Shown: positions 10,263 through 22,402 of the stretch, one piece after another
Layout of the letters: each line of letters starts with the position of its first letter
How positions within the stretch are numbered: the first letter of the stretch is position 1
DNA from: Canna indica
Taxonomy: Eukaryota > Streptophyta > Magnoliopsida > Zingiberales > Cannaceae
DNA length: 64,000 bases
Direction: 5' to 3'
Assembly (NCBI GenBank): GCA_034359265.1
Contig: CP136892.1
Location: forward strand, 8,232,501 to 8,296,500
Notes under the pieces: generated by a model
What the model was told of the DNA's origin: nothing
Seen by the model: only the letters and a program-made list of their open reading frames with translations
Database searches by the model: none
Made by a program: the position numbers and the translations under genes

Positions 10263-12747
10263 GTGTTGCCTTTGGTTGCTCGCCAAGAAGAGGTCGGGGA
10301 AGCATGAAGCGAGACGAAAGTTCCCAATCCATTTCTCATTCCAAAAGTTAGTGCTTGCACCATTGCCTAAGATGGTCTTGACACCCATAAGAAACAAATC
10401 TTTCGAAGTCATGATGCCCCTCCAGGTCGACGACCAGCCACTCCCGGAGTGGTCATAAGACCACCCACGACGTCTAAAATAGCTGCACTTCACGATCTCA
10501 ACCCAAAGCAGATTCTTATTGGAAGCAATGCACCACAACCAACGTCCGAACCTGGCTATATTATGGTTGTATAAGAAAATAATACCGAGCCCCCCCCCTC
10601 GTTCTCTTTGAGCATCGTCACATCCGACCAATGAATGAGCGCTTCGATGTTGTTTCCCTCGTCGCAACCATTCTACAAGAAACGTCTTCTTCTCTTATCA
10701 ATCCGAGAGAGGACCCATTTGGGTGCCTTGAAAATGAAGAGGAAGTACCATGGCAAGCTGCTTAGTATGCTATTAATCAAGATAATGGAGAGGAAGTACC
10801 AGGAAGTACTATGACAAACTGCTTAGTATGCTACCACCCCTCGAGAGGAGCCTGCCCTTCCAGGAGGAGAGCTTGTTGTCCACCCTTTCAATGATCTGAT
10901 ACCAGTCGGCCCTCTGAAGGCTACTATTGCGCAAGGGGAGACCTAAGTAGGACACCAAGAACTCCTTAGCCGAGCATCCCAAGGAGTTCGCGGCCTCAAG
11001 AGCTTTGAATGAATTGTCGAGCAGGTGGGTGATGCTCGTCTTGGAAAAATTCACGCGGAGTCCCATCATTAACTCGAATCCATAAAGGAGCAGCTTAAGG
11101 TTAGTCAGGTCCTCCGAGCTACGCTTCGTAAACACCATAAAATCATCGGTGAAGCTCAAGTTCACCACTTCTCTCCTGTTATTAAGTTTTATACCACTGA
11201 TGAGGCCATTACTATTAGCCTTGGACATGAGCTTTGAGAAGATGTTCGCCACCATAATGAAGAGATACGGGGATAAAGGGTCACCCTGACGCATTCCCTT
11301 CCGCTGATGAAACCATGGTCTGGGGACGCCGTTAATCACCACCGAGGAGTCGCCAGACCTCAGCAGGCTAGTCCGAAAATCCACGCAATCAGCGGTGAGG
11401 AAAACCCCGCGCCTCAAGAAGGGAGCAAAGAAAGTCCCAATTGATGCTGTCGAACGCCTTCTCCATGTCCAGCTTGATGAGCATAGAGTCCAACTTGTTT
11501 CTTTTGCAATGGTGGACAAGCTCAGAAGCAGCCATAAAGCAATGAAGAGTGGACCTCCTCTTCAGGAAGGCGCATTGCGTGTCATCCACAGGTCTTTGAT
11601 ATGCACTTTGAGTCTCATCGCCAAGATTTTCAAAAAAAATTTCATGATGCTCGAAGTCAAGCTAATAGGCCTAAACTAGGAGAAGCAATAAGCGCCTTCA
11701 ACCTTAGGGAGGAATATGATATAAGGTTTGTTCAGTCTGCTCCAATCAGTGTTGCCAAACATCAGCTCATTTATCACTTTCAGGATGTCGTCCCCGATAA
11801 CATCCCAAGAAGTGCAGAAGAACTTCGAGGTCAAGCTGTTAGGACCTGGAGCTTTATTCTTGCCCATCAAACGAATATTGGTGAGGATCTCGTCCTTGGA
11901 GCAAGGCACCGTGAGGTCGGAGAGGTCATGAGCAGGGAGTTGGTATAACTGAGACTAGTCGGGCGAGAGATGACGTGGAGAGACAGGCCCAAGGGTACCA
12001 CAGAAGAAATGACTGCAAGCATTGGCAATACCCTCCTCGTCCTCAAAAAGACGACCGTCAACGCTAAGGGCGCTGATCCAATTCTTGCGCTCCTACCCGG
12101 GGCCACATTATGAAAGAACCTTGTATTTCTGTCGCCATCGCATAGCCTATGAGCTTTCACTCTTTGCTTACAAAGCTAGCTTTCGGCCTCATAGCATTCA
12201 TTAAGGAGAGCCTGGAGTTGTGGTAATGATAGAGAGGAGGAGCGAGAACTCACCGAGGCGTTATAAGCCGTTGAAGGTGCAGCAGCCTCCTCTGAAGCTA
12301 GTTGCCACTCTAAATCACCTTCCAGCTCGGCAATGTGAATTCTCTTGGCAAGGTTGATATCACAACTCCACAACGTCAGCTTATGCTGAAGGAACCGACA
12401 CAAGGAGATCCAGCGAGCGGCCGGAGAGGCATGCGATGTGGCGTTGAACCCCGACTAGCATTCCTTTACGCATTCAACGAAAGATGGCACTCTGAGCCAG
12501 AAATTTTGAAACCTGAAGGGGGCCTGTAGGTGCCGGTTCTCCAAGAAGAGGGATAGCGGGGCAAGGTCAGACAGCTTTGGGTTCCCGGCCTTCATCCAAC
12601 ATCTATGGAAGCGGCGAAGGAGGCCGCCGCTAACAAGGATGCGATCCAATTTGGCCAAGGCAGTCACAACATGGTTATTGCACCATGTGAATTTTCTTCC
12701 TAAGATCGGTAGGTCGATGAAGCTGGAATCAAATAGGATGTCAAAGA
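10263..12747 (-). pseudogene. LINE-B ORF2 endonuclease end and reverse transcriptase
   Basis: Minus strand. The endonuclease C-terminus (GRKFTWCNN near 12690, then AKLDRILVS) is followed by an RT linker, NKAPGPNSLTSKF near 11855, CAFLKRRSTLHC near 11570, KLDMEKAFDSINWDF near 11470, KGMRQGDPLSPYLF near 11270 and the palm motif LSFTDDFMVF near 11140, then the thumb (YLGLPLRN, SWKGRLLSRGG). The usual F/YADD Ala is Thr. After further frame changes it reads NGASTNFWNEKWIG near 10355 and stops at LTR-A (10262). Frameshifts and stops occur throughout, so it is inactive. Confidence 0.85.
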
Positions 12748-14573
12748 TGTTGGCTTAAGGTTTTCAACCTTCGTCTTAATTTCAGTTTTGATGATAACAA
12801 ACATGGAACTAATGTTTCATTGAGAAAATCTTTCAGGTTCCAAGTCGGTTAGTGCTCGACGTCCCCGATCGAAAAAATCGAAAAAATCGTAGAAGTCAGC
12901 AAGGACGCTCGTCGGTGCTTGGGAATCTTTGAGAATGGGAGTTTAGGTTTAGGGTGTCTAGTTTATATTGTAAATCCTCTTTATGATGCATAAGAACCCT
13001 AAAACTAAACCCGAACTCCAAAATATAAAAACCCGAAAACCGCCCTGAATTCACTAAGCCTAGGGAGCTCCTTGGAGGGCTATATGACCTAGATAGTTTC
13101 TTGACATAAAAAATAGCGATAATTATTCCTTGGGTTAAAATTAGATAACGAGGTATTTTTAGAGATTTTTTGGAAGCCTTTAGCCTACCTATACTTGACT
13201 CGAAAAGTTAGAAAATTTCCGTTTTCAAAAAATTTGTACTAGACCCCAAAAACTAGATTTTGATTCTTAAGGATTTTGATTTTTTAGATATTTTTATTAA
13301 ATCCAAATGGGGGGTAATCCTTATATAATATTTATGTTTTAAAGTTATTAACTTGAAGTTAATAAATATTTTATAAGTAGACTTAGTGAAGACGAAACTA
13401 GAAACGAGCAAACACAACCTAAGCAAACTGGTCTGCCCAGTCTGTCAAATTTTTGATCGACCGATCGGTCGACAGATAGAGGCAAAAAATGGCAGTAGGT
13501 GCTTCGATCAACCGATCGGTCGATCGGATCTCGGATCGCTCAAGCCGCAACTCATTCGGTCGACCCGTCGGTCGATCGAACAACGCGTAAAATGGGCAGA
13601 AGGTGCTTCGGTCGACCGAACTACGGATCGCTGAACATGCGACTCTGGTGGTCGATCCTCTGGTCGACCGATCAGTGCGATTAAAGCACAGAAAGGCCAG
13701 CGGTCATAGGCGATCGATCGAACGGAACAGCATGCGATCGAACGACGAAAATAGCTAGTTTTTCGCCTGTTGAGCCGCCCGTTGACGTACCGTATCTTAT
13801 GGGGGTTATAAATACTCAAGTCTAAGCCTTCCTTAACACCTTTTTTATCACTCCTACACTTCATTGAGCCATCATTGATCAATTCCAAAACTTGATTGAG
13901 CCACAATCTCTTTACAACCCTTAGTTTTCATAATATACCCTTGATCTTGCCTTCAACCCTTAAACGATTCATCATTGAGGCATCAAGAGGAACTAGGACT
14001 CGGTTTTAGAGCAAAGTATATGTTGTATTATTTATTTGCTCCATTACTTGTGTATTTTTGTGTTTATTTCATTGTATTTTTATTTCATGTAAACCTAGAA
14101 TTCTAGGTTGATTGAGTTGGTGGTTGCCTTTGTGTTGAGGCTTAATTCCACCGTTGTAAACGTAGTTTACTAGGATTAGTTCTAGTTGTCCCTTAGGTTG
14201 ATGTGGGAGAGTGCTCTCGGTAGGAAGGCGGGATACTTTCGGGTATGGAAGTGCCTTTGGTTGGAGAGTGGAGACTTTTCGGTGTAAAGTCCTTATTGTA
14301 AGGGAAATAAGATATAATTTAGTAAATTTAGTTTGAAAATCCTAAGCAAGGTGCTTAGGTAGTAGAGTAGGCATTGAGGCCGAACCACTATAAATCTCTG
14401 TGTTAGCATTGTTATTTTTGTTCGTGTTTATTGTTTCATATTTATTGCTTCCATTTGCTATAAATATCGTGCTTAGCCTAACAAATCAAGAAATGATTAA
14501 AATCAGAATTAGGCGAAAGATTTAGTTAATACACTATTCACCTCCTCCCTCTAGTGTGTCATTTCACACAACA
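12748..14573 (+). mobile_element. SIRE-like Copia LTR-B (solo, full length)
   Basis: Starts TGTTGGCTTAAGG and ends CATTTCACACAACA, 1,826 bp, TG...CA ends. TATAAATA at 13807-13814 marks the promoter. It lies in LINE-B endonuclease in the orientation opposite to LTR-A; the LINE resumes on both sides, so it is a solo LTR. A clean 5-bp target duplication is not visible (AAAGA before, GGAGA after). The GATC/TCGA palindrome-rich block is at 13455-13760 and is the longest of the four copies. Confidence 0.85.
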
Positions 14574-15060
14574 GGAGAAACTCGCGGAGTCCGTGCAGCT
14601 ACCCCTACAATTGTGCCTTTCATCGTCGGAGCATGTGACGTTGAAGTCACCACCAATGATTGTGTCGACCTCCGGCATCCGCAAGATGAGTTCGAGTTCT
14701 GCCCAGAAGGAGGCTTTATTACCTCTGTTAGGCGGTCCATAAACATTTATAATTTTTAATTCGACGTTGGTGCGGTGATTTATGGGATAACAACCAATGA
14801 AGTGTGCCCCGAAAAATGAGGAGACCCCTTCCCACAGGTCTTTGTTCCATGCAATGAGTTGCCCACCAGAGAGGCCAGTAGAGTTTTGGAAGGAGTAGTC
14901 GAACACGAGGGATCCAACTAAGCGGGGCATCCAGATATCATTATAGTCGGGGATTTTAGTTTCATTGAGACAAAATAAACCACAATGCGAGCTACAAAAG
15001 AAATCCTTCAACATGAACTGCCTACTTGGCCTTCCAGAAAGAGATACAAGTCATAGAAAC
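14574..15060 (-). pseudogene. LINE-B ORF2 endonuclease, N-terminal part
   Basis: APE-type endonuclease that nicks target DNA for target-primed reverse transcription. The minus frame near 15040 reads GRPSRQFMLKD, then CLNETKI (the catalytic Glu region), LSGGQLIAWN, INVYGPP and GGDFNVTCSDDERH near 14630. The frame is open from 15014 to the LTR-B boundary at 14574, where the domain is interrupted. The continuation is at 12747 and below. Confidence 0.8.
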
Positions 15061-15683
15061 AAAAAGTTACTCCACATGACAGCACCTAAGTTAGATGCAA
15101 AAGAGCCAGCACCATGAAAGCGCACCCAACCGCTACTCGCGAGCAGCCTTGCTCACCCTGATGAGATTGCAGGCAATGTCGTCCACCTCCATAAAGCCCA
15201 AGCGCCCTAAACGCTAAGCCATATCCTTGCTGTCAAGCGAAAGCAGGTTTAGGGGGTTGCAGACGCATATAACCCCGATGCGGCATCAGGAGGCACAGGT
15301 TTTGCAGTTGGCAGAGGGTTCAGGTTGCACATCATTTTTTCTCTCCTTGAAACAACCCTCTCTAAGACACTACCTGCTGTCACCATCGAGGTCAACCTTT
15401 GGCTCCGGCGCAGCGGCGTAGTGCATCTTGGAGGACGGCCAGAGCGGGGAGGAATAGACGACGAAACCAGAACAGTATGGTTGTAGGAAGGCGCGACATC
15501 GAGAGATGGAGGCATCCCACCAGGCGGCTCGATAATCGGGAGGGGCGCTGGATGCAATCCAGTAGCGAGTCGGAAGAGGGAGGGTCGAGCCAAGGAACCA
15601 GGGACAACATGCACGACAGCCTACAAGGGAAGAAACCAGCGACATGAGCAAGGGAGATTACCGTGGACGATGATTCGTTGCAT

Positions 15684-15930
15684 GGAATAGGACTTGTATG
15701 AGCGACCTGCTCATACAAATTTGTATGAGCAGGCCGCTCATCTTCCGCCACGTCAGCTCAGCACGCATCCCGATGCAAAATTCGAGTTCGGGATGCGTGC
15801 CCAGCAACAACCCAGACTACATCCCGAATTTAATTTTTGCATCGGGATGCGTGCTGGGCTGACGTGGCGGAAGATGAGCGGCCTGCTCATACAAATTTGT
15901 ATGAGCAGGCCGCTCATACAAGTTTTCTCC
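15684..15930. mobile_element. Mutator-like foldback MITE, 247 bp
   Basis: A near-perfect long inverted repeat: CTTGTATGAGC near the left end is mirrored by GCTCATACAAG on the right, and the arms also share the GCTCATCTTCCGCCACGTCAGC block and a CATCCCGATGCAAAA block. Each arm itself carries the smaller palindrome TGAGCAGG..CCTGCTCA. Flanks are CGTTGCAT at 15676-15683 and 15931-15938, consistent with an 8-9-bp Mutator-type target duplication. It sits in the LINE-B linker. No ORF. Confidence 0.75.
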
Positions 15931-16437
15931 CGTTGCATGGCACCATGCAAGGGCTGAAAGCAGGCCCAACGCTAAAATAGAGTTAGACCTACAGATAGCC
16001 ATGCCCCACCCAGCAGCAGGAGGGGAGGAAAAAGCGGTTGAGAGAGTAGTGATGGCAGTCCCCACCCCCACGTGTAGGGCCCAGGTTGAAGCTGTGGAGT
16101 GGCGAAAGATTTCAGGCCCCAGCATGAATTGACCTGCTGCAAGACGTTGCCATGACGGAGGAGCGAAGAGAACAATCGACAATTGATTGCGACGTTCCAC
16201 CCGATCGCACGTCGCCGCCACTATTTGAAAAATCTGCAAAGAAGCAGGAACTTCCAGACCGGACAAAACAGAGCCTGCTGGAGACCAGCCATCAACTCCG
16301 TCACTGGCGATTATTATCCCGGAGACCGTTGGCAGGGGGCGAACAAACGGCGATCTCCCCAGCTGGGAGGACGGGAGAAAGTCAGTTGCCGAAGTGGCTC
16401 CCGACGGTGAAGAATTACTCTGCTGTCCTATAGCCAT

Positions 16438-17095
16438 CTAGTTCGTCCTAGAGAGAAGCGGCGACCCCGAGTTGGCCGCCCCGGACGGCGTCGCCGAGCT
16501 AGAACTAGGGTGGATAGGATTGCCAGCCCGAATATTGTCACCTAAGCCATCCATGCCAATGTTAGGGCCGTCCCAGCGGCTCCAACGAATGATGATCTTC
16601 AAGGTCAGCGCTCGGCCATTAACATGCATTTCGATGAATTCCGGGACATCCTGGATCGAGTGGCAGGCCACCCGACAAATGTAGTCCTAAATAGTTCCCC
16701 AGGCGCGAGAAGCTTTGTCGATAGAGAGGACCGTTCCAAAGCAGCCAGTGATGGTAGCAATGTCGGCCTCATTCCAATACTCCAAGGGCAGGCCACGGAT
16801 GCCAGTCTCCACTGTCTGCTGAAGAGGGTCGGTAATGGTACCAATCGTGAACTCGCACTCCTCGAACAAGAGGATGCCCATATGAAGGTTGATATATTTC
16901 CATGATAGCAGCGAGGCTTTGGCGTAGGAGGAAGGGCACAACAGTAACATCCCGTCGTCCTCGAGTGCTTTGATCTTCCACAGTAAAGGGTCCGCCTCGA
17001 ACCCCATGAAGCAGGAGTAGATGTAACGAATGACACGATCGCCGTTGTCGCGGGATCCAGAGATACTCTCATGAACACCTTTCTGCTGCAGGAGG
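16438..17095 (-). pseudogene. LINE-B ORF1 core (DUF4283-like)
   Basis: Gag-like RNA-binding domain of the LINE. The minus frame from 17007 reads MGFEADPLL, then GLPLEYWNEADI near 16770-16805 and FGTVLSIDKASRAWG, hallmarks of DUF4283 in plant L1 ORF1. After a stop near 16684 the same frame continues with EMHVNGRALTLKIIIRW and a Ser/Pro-rich tail ending at 16438. Upstream it runs into the LTR boundary near 17097. A low-complexity tail continues to about 15940 in another frame. Confidence 0.7.
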
Positions 17096-17096
17096 T

Positions 17097-19127
17097 CTCT
17101 TTAGTCATTTTTAAGGAATTCAATCTACGAATAAAAGGAGATGATATACCTTATACCGTGGATGGTAAACTGCTCTTACCCCCGTTTCAAGACATCCAAG
17201 CGCACGTCCTCCAAGGAAGGTCCACACGAAATGCCTCGCAACCAAGGGACAGCGAACACCAAGATCCGTTGTGGCTCAATGGAGAGGGAAACTCAACCCC
17301 AAAATGCACATAGGGAAAGCCGGCTATTCCACCAAGAAGTGAGCACCAAAAGGGAGGAAGAGGGATGAGAAAACCACGGAACGAGGAAGAAGATGAAGGA
17401 ATACTTCGCTATCCTCCTTGGACTCCTCCAAGAAGATGAAGGAGATGACACATCCAAGAGGAAGAGACCTCCAAATCGGCTTTACAAACCCGGGAAGGAG
17501 GAGCTTGATGATCGGCCACCCATGGAGATCAAGAGGAGCTTTTTGGAGTCTTGGTCTTCAAGAAGCTTGTCAAGAATCCAAGCTTTCGCTCCTCTCCAAG
17601 ATCTCTAACCAATTTGCTTAACCCTTCTCAAAGGAGGTTAGACCATCTATTTATAAGGTGAGTAGATGGCCCCATGGTGGACCCCCCCCTTCCCTTTTAA
17701 ATCCTCTCATCGGAATTCAAAATTTCGGGGTTTGCCTTCAAAATAATAATTTATATTTGATGGATTTATAATTAATTCAAAATTAATTAAATCCAACTAA
17801 ATATAAATTTTAATTTATCTCTATAAATTAAATTCTTATTGATTGAGATTTATCATGTGTCAATCCCTACAATTTAGGGATACCCTACAAATTAGGATTA
17901 TCGAGAAACTCTTTTCTTGCATATTCATTCCTATAGGAAACATCTTTCCTATTATGTCCGTAAACGAGATCTGTGATCGTGTTGCAGCATTTTCATGCTA
18001 GTAGACATATAGTGTCTCATTCAGACTTTATCTCATAAGGTCTGTTACGAGGTTAGCCTATTGTGTGTGATCTATTGGGCCCCACACTAAGCTAGTAGTG
18101 AGTTGTGCATAATAGAGAGTCATATCCGATAGAACGACTTTTATTCGAATCTTACGAGCCACCACTAAAACCCTTTTAATGTGGTCGTGAGAGACTCCAC
18201 TCACAAGTCAAGATTGACGTCTAGCAACGTGTCATGACTACTCGGATAGTGTGAAATTCAATCTACAAGGATTGAACGCCCTTCGGTGATTAGTTATCGT
18301 GTAACTAAGTCCCTCGATTACAACATCCCGAAGTCGGCTAGGGTACGGAAGAAGCGTCAAACCCTAATACCGATTCATATGTATTCCACCCCCCAAGATG
18401 TCATCTCAATAATGAAACGTCAAAATATCTTTCTGACTTTCATGTCTACTCTGGTCAGAGATTCTCGAGTCAACACTTGTAGGGACACATAGGATGTTAT
18501 CTCATACTCACTGGGAGTAATTGATTCTATGTTGGTTGCTCACCTACCTCCATGAATGTTTCCCGTTGCCTAGTAATATTCAGCACATGACGCTGAGGGC
18601 CATGTAGGGATAAAACCAAAGCAATGAGTTGTCACTCACAAGGTAACCGTGACAACCTCAGGTCCAAGGACTGCTTGCACCTAATATCACCTGCGGAACA
18701 TCCCATTGACACTCATGTAAGGATTTCATTCTGAGTTCCTCGTGCAGGTCCATTCAGTGAACTCATTCATTAATGAACACCTGCACTTGTACATTAATGA
18801 CGACTCATAGGTAACTGTGAGATCAGCTACCCCTTATCGTATAGGCTTGTACCAAGTGCACTAGTCTATCCAAAATCATCAATCCCCTAATTGGTGATCC
18901 TACGACTGGGAACATTTAGAACATGGGCATCTGGATTCCAAGTCTCACTGACATGATCTCATCATGGCCTTAGAATCAGTTGCCTGAGTTCATGGGGTTC
19001 ATCACAATCTAATAAATACAAAATATAGATGCAACATATGATGAAAAGATGCCTCATATTATTCATTAACCATAAATAGTTCCCTACACATCAACATGTG
19101 ATTGGCTCAAGGGCACTATTTCTTTCA
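17097..19127 (-). mobile_element. LTR of an unidentified retrotransposon, about 2.0 kb
   Basis: A block that interrupts LINE-B ORF1 and lacks LINE similarity. On the minus strand it would begin TGAAAGAAATAGTGCCC near 19127 and end near 17097, with a TATAAATA box on the minus strand at 17648-17655 and a very AT-rich segment at 17740-17850. CTGC flanks both ends, so the target duplication is at best four bases and the borders are approximate. Small + strand ORFs at 17393-17621 carry no recognisable domain. Superfamily not assigned. Confidence 0.5.
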
Positions 19128-19609
19128 CTGCGTTTGCAGAGGAAGCAGCGGACGCTGGAGACGCAGAAAGCAGCTCAGTGACCTCGATCGAAACAGCAAA
19201 AGCACCTACCACTAATGCGGAGGTAGCAAAGAAACACATGGAGAGTTCACGAGGTCGACAGGCGAGAAGATGTGGGCGCAGTAGGGGTAGAAGTGGAGGC
19301 ATTCTTCAGGAAGTTTGAATGACTTCTGACAGCCTCAGAGAAGCTCCGAGGATCGAAGAACCTAGAGGAAATCCTAGAATCCCATTGATAGAATTGGCGC
19401 GCCGTAGGAATAGCCTTGCGGGCATTCAGACGATCAGACTCGACGACGGGGGAAGCCCGGTCCTTCGCAGCAGCCGACGGGACATGCCTACGAGCCTTCC
19501 ACACCCGAGCCTCCCCTAGAGGAGGCTGCCTTCTGGAGCCAAGGGGAGGCGATAAGAGCACTCCTTGACGTCGACTAGGTGGCGGCGACGCCGCCCAACG
19601 ACTGTCCAA
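19128..19609 (-). pseudogene. LINE-B ORF1 N-terminal fragment
   Basis: The minus frame starting at 19609 reads a Pro/Arg/Ser-rich leader and then FDPRSFSEAVRSH near 19350, the segment that precedes DUF4283 in plant L1 ORF1 proteins. It continues in another frame (19302-19140) as an Ala/Ser-rich stretch and is cut by the LTR that begins near 19127. The roughly 190 bp upstream to 19802 would be the LINE 5' UTR. It cannot encode a working protein. Confidence 0.6.
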
Positions 19610-19811
19610 CCATCAGAGTCGACCACCTACGCAGCCTGAGCCCCGGCTCCATCGAAGAAGACGTGTACTTGGGGACACTTACCTAGGCGGGGGACTGATG
19701 AGAGACAGGAAGGACCACCGCTGGTAACACCACCGGATCACGCAACGTTCACCTTTCGCATGGGACACTTACCTCGCTCTTGCTCCATTCTCCAACTATC
19801 AAAAGTTATTG

Positions 19812-20763
19812 TTGTTATTCAATTCTACCAATCATTTTTTATCTTATCATATCAAATTCAATTCATATATGGCTAATCTCTGTATTGTCAAACATGTAGT
19901 GAATGGGATTGCTGAAATTTATAGTGACACAGTTAAATAGGATGTATTCAACAACTTCTACCAGGTATATATCTGAAAAATTTCATGCACTATCCTGATT
20001 ATTTTGATTTATGTAAAGTCAGACAATTTCATAATGGTAGCTCAATAACATTTTGTGGCATACACTTTATTGTTACATTTTTTAGGAAGGTGCGTTTAAT
20101 CGCATAAATTATCTTTTTTGAAATAAGAATCTTGAATTCGTTTCAAAGATTTGAAAAGAATAAAAGTAGTGGGGGAGGGAATGAAAGCATTAGAAAAAAA
20201 TAGAAAGGAAAGGTAGTTCAGCCCAGTTCACGATGTGTGCTTTGAAGAAAGTAGTAGTCCTGGTTGTTGTTGCTGTGGTGGAGTGTGATGTGTTTTCGAA
20301 GCATCGAGTGTTTGTTACTAAGTCTCTTATGACCTTAGTATATAAAATAAATACACATGGAGCAAAGAAGGAAGGAAATGTCAAATAGATAACTTGTCTT
20401 TATTTTTATTATCTTTGTTGTTAGTTATTTTTGTTATTTGAGATTATGGCTGAATGTGATAGTAGTGGGTCTAGTAGTTATGCTCAAGATTAGGAATAGT
20501 GGGCAAAGTGTATGTTGTGTTTTCTGAATACTAGGTAGTTATGCATAAGTTAAGGAATAGTGGGTAGTTATGCTTAAGTTAATAGTGGGCAAAGTGCATG
20601 TTCTGTAGACCTATTTATTTGTTAATGTTGAATGAAAATAGATAGCAGAAAATTCCCAAGTCTTTGAGTACTTTAACTCAGAAGATCTTAGGTTCTCTCC
20701 AACGAGCCTAAACATAGGTCGAAAAAAGAAATCCACTTCTCTTTCCATTGAATCCCTTCCTAC
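19812..20763. other. Unassigned interval between LINE-B and the Copia element
   Basis: About 950 bp, AT-rich, with no recognised gene. Near 19869 a short ATG frame (MANLCIVKHVVN..) runs into TAG and then meets a GT-like donor; at 20235-20387 a 50-codon frame starts MCALKKVVVLVVVAVVE. Neither has family support. A GTGGGCAAAGTG-type phrase repeats near 20499 and 20586. CCTAC at 20759-20763 is the left target duplication of the next element. Confidence 0.4.
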
Positions 20764-22390
20764 TGTTGGTGAAATGGCCACACTAGAGGGGGGTGAATAG
20801 TGTGTTTACTAATCTTTTCGCGTAATTTTGGTTTTAATCGTTTACTTGATTACTTAGGCAATTAACAAATTGAATAACAAACGGAAGCAAAGTAAATGTG
20901 CTAATTAAGCAAACACAAGTAGAAGCAAGACAAACACGGTGATTTATAGTGGTTCGACCCCAATGCCTACTCTACTACCTAAGCACCCCCGCTTAGGATT
21001 TTCAAACTAGCTTTACAAGATTATATCGTTTCCCTTACAAAGAGGACTTTACACCGAAAAGTCTCCGCTCTCAAATCAAAGACACTTCCACACCCGGAAG
21101 TATCCCGCATTCCTACCGAGAGCACTCTCCCACCTCAACCTAAGGGACAACTCAACTAATTCTAGTAAACTAAGTTTATAATGGTGGATTTAAGCCTTAA
21201 CACTAAGGCAACCACCAACTCAATAAACCTAGCACTCTAGGTTTACACAAGTTTAATTACAATGAAATAAACAACAAAATACAATAATAAATGGAGCAAT
21301 AAATCAAATAATAAAGTACTGAGCTTCACAACAAGATTCCTAGCTTCCTCTTGATGCCGTTGATGATGAAACAATGAAGGTAAGACTCAATCAAAGAGAT
21401 GAGAGATCAAAGCTAGGGTTTTCACAAGAATTGGCTCAATAAAGCTTGGGAATGATCACAAGATGGCTCAAGAAGCTAGGTTAGTTGTGATCAAAAGTAT
21501 CAAGGAAGGCTCTCATGACTTCCTATTTATAAGCCATGAAGAGAAGAGAGAGCTCTCTCTTCTCAATGGGCGATTTTTTTGCCCGTTACCGCCCACCGGT
21601 CGCTTGTCCGGTTGATCGTCGGTCGACCGACCGAGCGACTGAAGGCAATCTGCCACTTTTGGGCAATGTTTGGTCGACTGGTCAGTCGACCGAAATGCCG
21701 CCGATCGACCAGTTGGTCGACCGAACTTGGGTAGGGGCAGACTAATTGTTTGCTTGGTTTTTTTTGCTTGCTTGCTCATTTTTGGTTCCGTCTTTGCTAA
21801 GTCTACTTATATAATAACTTTAAAATATAAATGTTATATAAGGATTACCCTCCATTTGGATTCAATAAAAATATCTAAACAATCAAAATCCTTAAGAATC
21901 AAAATCTAGTTTTTTGGGGTCTAGTACAAATTTTCAAAAATTTTCTAATCTCCCGGGTCAAATATGGGTATGCTAAAGGCTTCCAAAAATTCTTTAAAAA
22001 TACCTCATTATCTAGTTTTTACCCAAGGAATAATTACCGCCATTTTTTGTGTCATAAAAATGTCTAGGTCATATAGTCCTCCAAGGAGCTCATTAGGTTT
22101 AGTGAATTTCAGGATAATTTTCGGATTTTCGTATTTTGGGGTTCGAATTTGGTTTTTGGGTTCTTTGCATCATAAAGAGCATCATAAACCTAAACTCTAA
22201 CTTTTCGAAGAATCCCGAGCGTCGACGAGCGTCCTTGTCGATTTCTTTGATTTCTTTGATTTTTTCGATCGAGGACGTCGAGCGCTAACCGACTTGGAAC
22301 TGGAAAATATTTCTTCATGAATGCATTAGTTTCATATTTGTTATCATCAAAACCGAGATTAAGATTAAGGTAGAAAATCTTAGGCCAACA
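20764..22390 (-). repeat. 3' LTR of the gag-only Copia element (1,627 bp)
   Basis: Plus-strand ends TGTTGGTGAAATGG and TAGGCCAACA. TATAAATA on the minus strand at 21524-21531. Homologous over its length to 27984-29623. The first ~90 bp of the two LTRs show about six differences by eye, so the insertion is not recent. The palindromic TCGA/GATC block is at about 21590-21730. Confidence 0.9.
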
Positions 22391-22402
22391 ATGTCCCCCT
22401 TT
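22391..22402 (-). promoter_or_regulatory. Polypurine tract
   Basis: The minus strand reads AAAGGGGGACAT directly before the 3' LTR start. This is the plus-strand DNA priming site in reverse transcription. Confidence 0.8.

Larger units (their letters stand above)
8377..19802 (-). mobile_element. LINE-B: L1-type retrotransposon, split by nested LTRs and a MITE
   Basis: On the minus strand the pieces come in LINE order. They are ORF1 N-terminus (19609 to about 19130), ORF1 core (about 17095-16438), linker, endonuclease (15060-14574), endonuclease end plus RT (12747-10263), and the 3' end (8719-8386), followed by a poly-T at 8377-8385 (the poly-A tail). AAGTTATTG occurs at 8368-8376 and 19803-19811 and is a plausible 9-11-bp target duplication, so the pieces belong to one insertion. 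Nested inside are LTR-A, LTR-B, a Mutator-like MITE and a further LTR. zf-RVT is missing between 10263 and 8719, so a deletion accompanied or followed LTR-A. Confidence 0.75.

Noticed and set aside
10105..12529. Plus-strand ORFs in the LINE-B RT region
   Set aside because: The minus strand reads clear RT motifs over the same bases.
12743..14578. 5-bp target duplication for LTR-B
   Set aside because: AAAGA and GGAGA agree in only three bases, so I do not claim it.
15227..16671. Several + strand ORFs of 60-93 codons
   Set aside because: They are antisense to the LINE-B ORF1/linker and cross the MITE inverted repeat; no domain recognised.
18286..18492. 68-codon ORF in the LTR at 17-19 kb
   Set aside because: Lies in an LTR with no coding signal; no family match known to me.
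8377..19802. Reading LINE-B pieces as three separate LINEs
   Set aside because: Domains continue in order across each nested element and AAGTTATTG flanks the whole, so one split insertion is simpler.
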